NCBI RefSeq assembly: GCF_016482785.1
Contig: NZ_JAEMXM010000004.1
Span: 62,001-126,000, forward strand
Direction of reading: 5' to 3'
Length of the DNA: 64,000 nucleotides
DNA from: Paenibacillus alkalitolerans
GTDB lineage: Bacteria > Bacillota > Bacilli > Paenibacillales > YIM-B00363
The notes below the pieces were generated by a model. The model searched no databases. It saw only the letters and a program-made list of their open reading frames with translations, and was not told the origin of the DNA. Both the position numbers and the translations under genes were made by a program. Positions 63,359-64,000 of this stretch are shown here, piece by piece (the stretch's first letter is position 1; each line of letters begins with the position of its first letter).

Positions 63359-63858
63359 TTCCATACGATTACTACATCACACCGGAGGAATTTGCACAGG
63401 CTGCCGAAAACGGTATCAGCGAGGTTACGTTCTACAACCGGATCCGTCAGCTGGGATGGTCTAAAGAAAAGGCAATGACAACACCGCCCAGGAAACGGAC
63501 ATTCCACAACAGCAAATGGGTGAAAATTGCCGAGAAGAACGGGATTTGCATTAGCACATACAAGTACCGAATCAATCAGCTCGGGTGGGAACCGGAACGT
63601 GCCGCGACTCAGCCGCTACAGGATCGAATTGCTCAAGCCCACTATGCCCATGAGTGCGGTCGGAAGTATCCGGCGGAAATTGTAGCAAGAGCTCGCGAAA
63701 ACGGAATTTGTTATGACACGTTCCGTCATCGTGTTTCGGACTACGGCTGGGACATGGAAAAGGCCGCAACAGTTCCGCCGATGGACCCTGCAGATGCAGC
63801 GAGATTAAGTCATGTCAATCACCTGTGGAAACGAAGTTGGAGAGGTGTATGGAGGTGA
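63355..63858 (+). CDS. Phage protein with three HTH-like repeats
   Basis: A 167-residue protein with three ~45-residue repeats. Each carries AxxNGIxxxTFxxRIxxLGW followed by (S/E/D)xEKAxTxPP: AAENGISEVTFYNRIRQLGW, AEKNGICISTYKYRINQLGW and ARENGICYDTFRHRVSDYGW. The repeat looks like a short DNA-binding helix-turn-helix of the kind found in phage regulators. The basic C-terminus (HLWKRSWRGVWR) would also help binding. Function is inferred only. Confidence 0.65.
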   Translation: MIPYDYYITPEEFAQAAENGISEVTFYNRIRQLGWSKEKAMTTPPRKRTFHNSKWVKIAEKNGICISTYKYRINQLGWEPERAATQPLQDRIAQAHYAHECGRKYPAEIVARARENGICYDTFRHRVSDYGWDMEKAATVPPMDPADAARLSHVNHLWKRSWRGVWR

Positions 63859-63864
63859 CAGCGG

Positions 63865-64000
63865 ATGGCATTCAATTTTAAGCAAACTCGCCAACGTATC
63901 CAAGAGCTCACGTTTATGTACCGGCGCGCGAAACACGCGGGCGACGAAATGGCTTGCTGGGCGTTATGGGCGGAGATCGAGGAGCTGGAGCGCGAGATTA
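63865..64000 (+). CDS. Partial hypothetical phage gene, cut by the window
   Basis: The ATG at 63865 follows GGAGGTGA with 6 nt. The first 45 residues (MAFNFKQTRQRIQELTFMYR, ALWAEIEELEREI) are helical and charged. The stop codon is outside the window, so nothing more can be said. Confidence 0.6.
   Translation, partial: MAFNFKQTRQRIQELTFMYRRAKHAGDEMACWALWAEIEELEREI

Larger units (their letters stand above)
59095..64000. mobile_element. Left end of a tRNA-Gly-integrated prophage or similar element
   Basis: Starting at the tRNA 3' end are a tyrosine integrase reading towards the tRNA, two small genes, a LexA-like repressor, a divergent Cro-like regulator, an excisionase-like gene and a run of small overlapping early genes all on the plus strand. 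This is the immunity-to-early-region order of temperate phages of Bacillales. The other end and the second copy of the attachment core lie beyond the window, so phage and conjugative element cannot be distinguished yet. Confidence 0.85.

Overview
The window looks like a Paenibacillaceae chromosome (Paenibacillus/Cohnella type). The main reasons are Bacillus-like gene pairs (ytqA-ytqB, ykuU-ykuV, sigI-rsgI, infC-rpmI-rplT), T-box leaders, a PerR-type and a Fur-type operator, an SLH-anchored glycosidase, a protein-crosslinking transglutaminase, and frequent GTG/TTG starts behind strong GGAGG ribosome binding sites. All calls come from reading the sequence; no database search was run.

Layout. 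1-2.3 kb: the 5' part of an Lhr-type helicase and a small Fur-controlled Cys-rich protein. 2.3-4 kb: a nuclease/winged-helix gene and a 52-bp hairpin minisatellite of 18 full units. 4-10 kb: chemoreceptor, B12-binding radical SAM protein, and a membrane GGDEF-PAS-histidine kinase fusion. 10-14.5 kb: ytqA-ytqB-manA and an ABC-2 exporter. 14.6-16.6 kb: a small protein, trmB and a second nuclease/winged-helix gene. 17-22 kb: envelope lipid and sugar genes (UgtP-like, PAP2, GT4, GT2). 22.2-23.6 kb: the infC-rpmI-rplT operon with its leader. 23.9-33.8 kb: branched-chain amino acid genes (ilvB-ilvN-ilvC, leuA, leuB) with two T-box leaders; a PerR-controlled ahpC-ahpF pair sits between leuA and leuB. 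33.9-35.6 kb: ykuU-ykuV and gcvH. 35.6-46.7 kb: a GH15 enzyme, sigI-rsgI, an aldo/keto reductase, an MFS transporter, a sulfite-oxidase-like enzyme and an SLH-GH3 enzyme that appears to be an insertion, because the tail of the preceding gene recurs behind it. 47.1-51.3 kb: a SIR2-HerA anti-phage pair followed by a divergent metK without a SAM riboswitch. 51.3-58.9 kb: tgl, a GDPD, small genes, a PhzF-family gene, CopC-CopD, an SDR and a second AKR. 59.1-64 kb: tRNA-Gly and the left end of a prophage (integrase, LexA-like repressor, Cro-like regulator, excisionase-like protein, early genes) running off the window.

Functional links. The ilv and leu genes make branched-chain amino acids, and both T-box leaders appear to sense uncharged tRNA-Leu. 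ahpC-ahpF, ykuU and ykuV form a peroxide and thiol defence group. The 17-22 kb genes can build and remodel glycolipids; a Pho-box-like repeat in front of the GT2 gene suggests phosphate control. The window is unusually rich in intergenic structured repeats: the 52-bp array, a two-type hairpin array at 18.2 kb with a relative at 27.7 kb, palindromes at 23.7 kb, and a repeat family at 40.9 kb. The least explained features are the hairpin arrays, the two nuclease/winged-helix paralogues with an elaborate leader on one of them, and the metK linked to SIR2-HerA.
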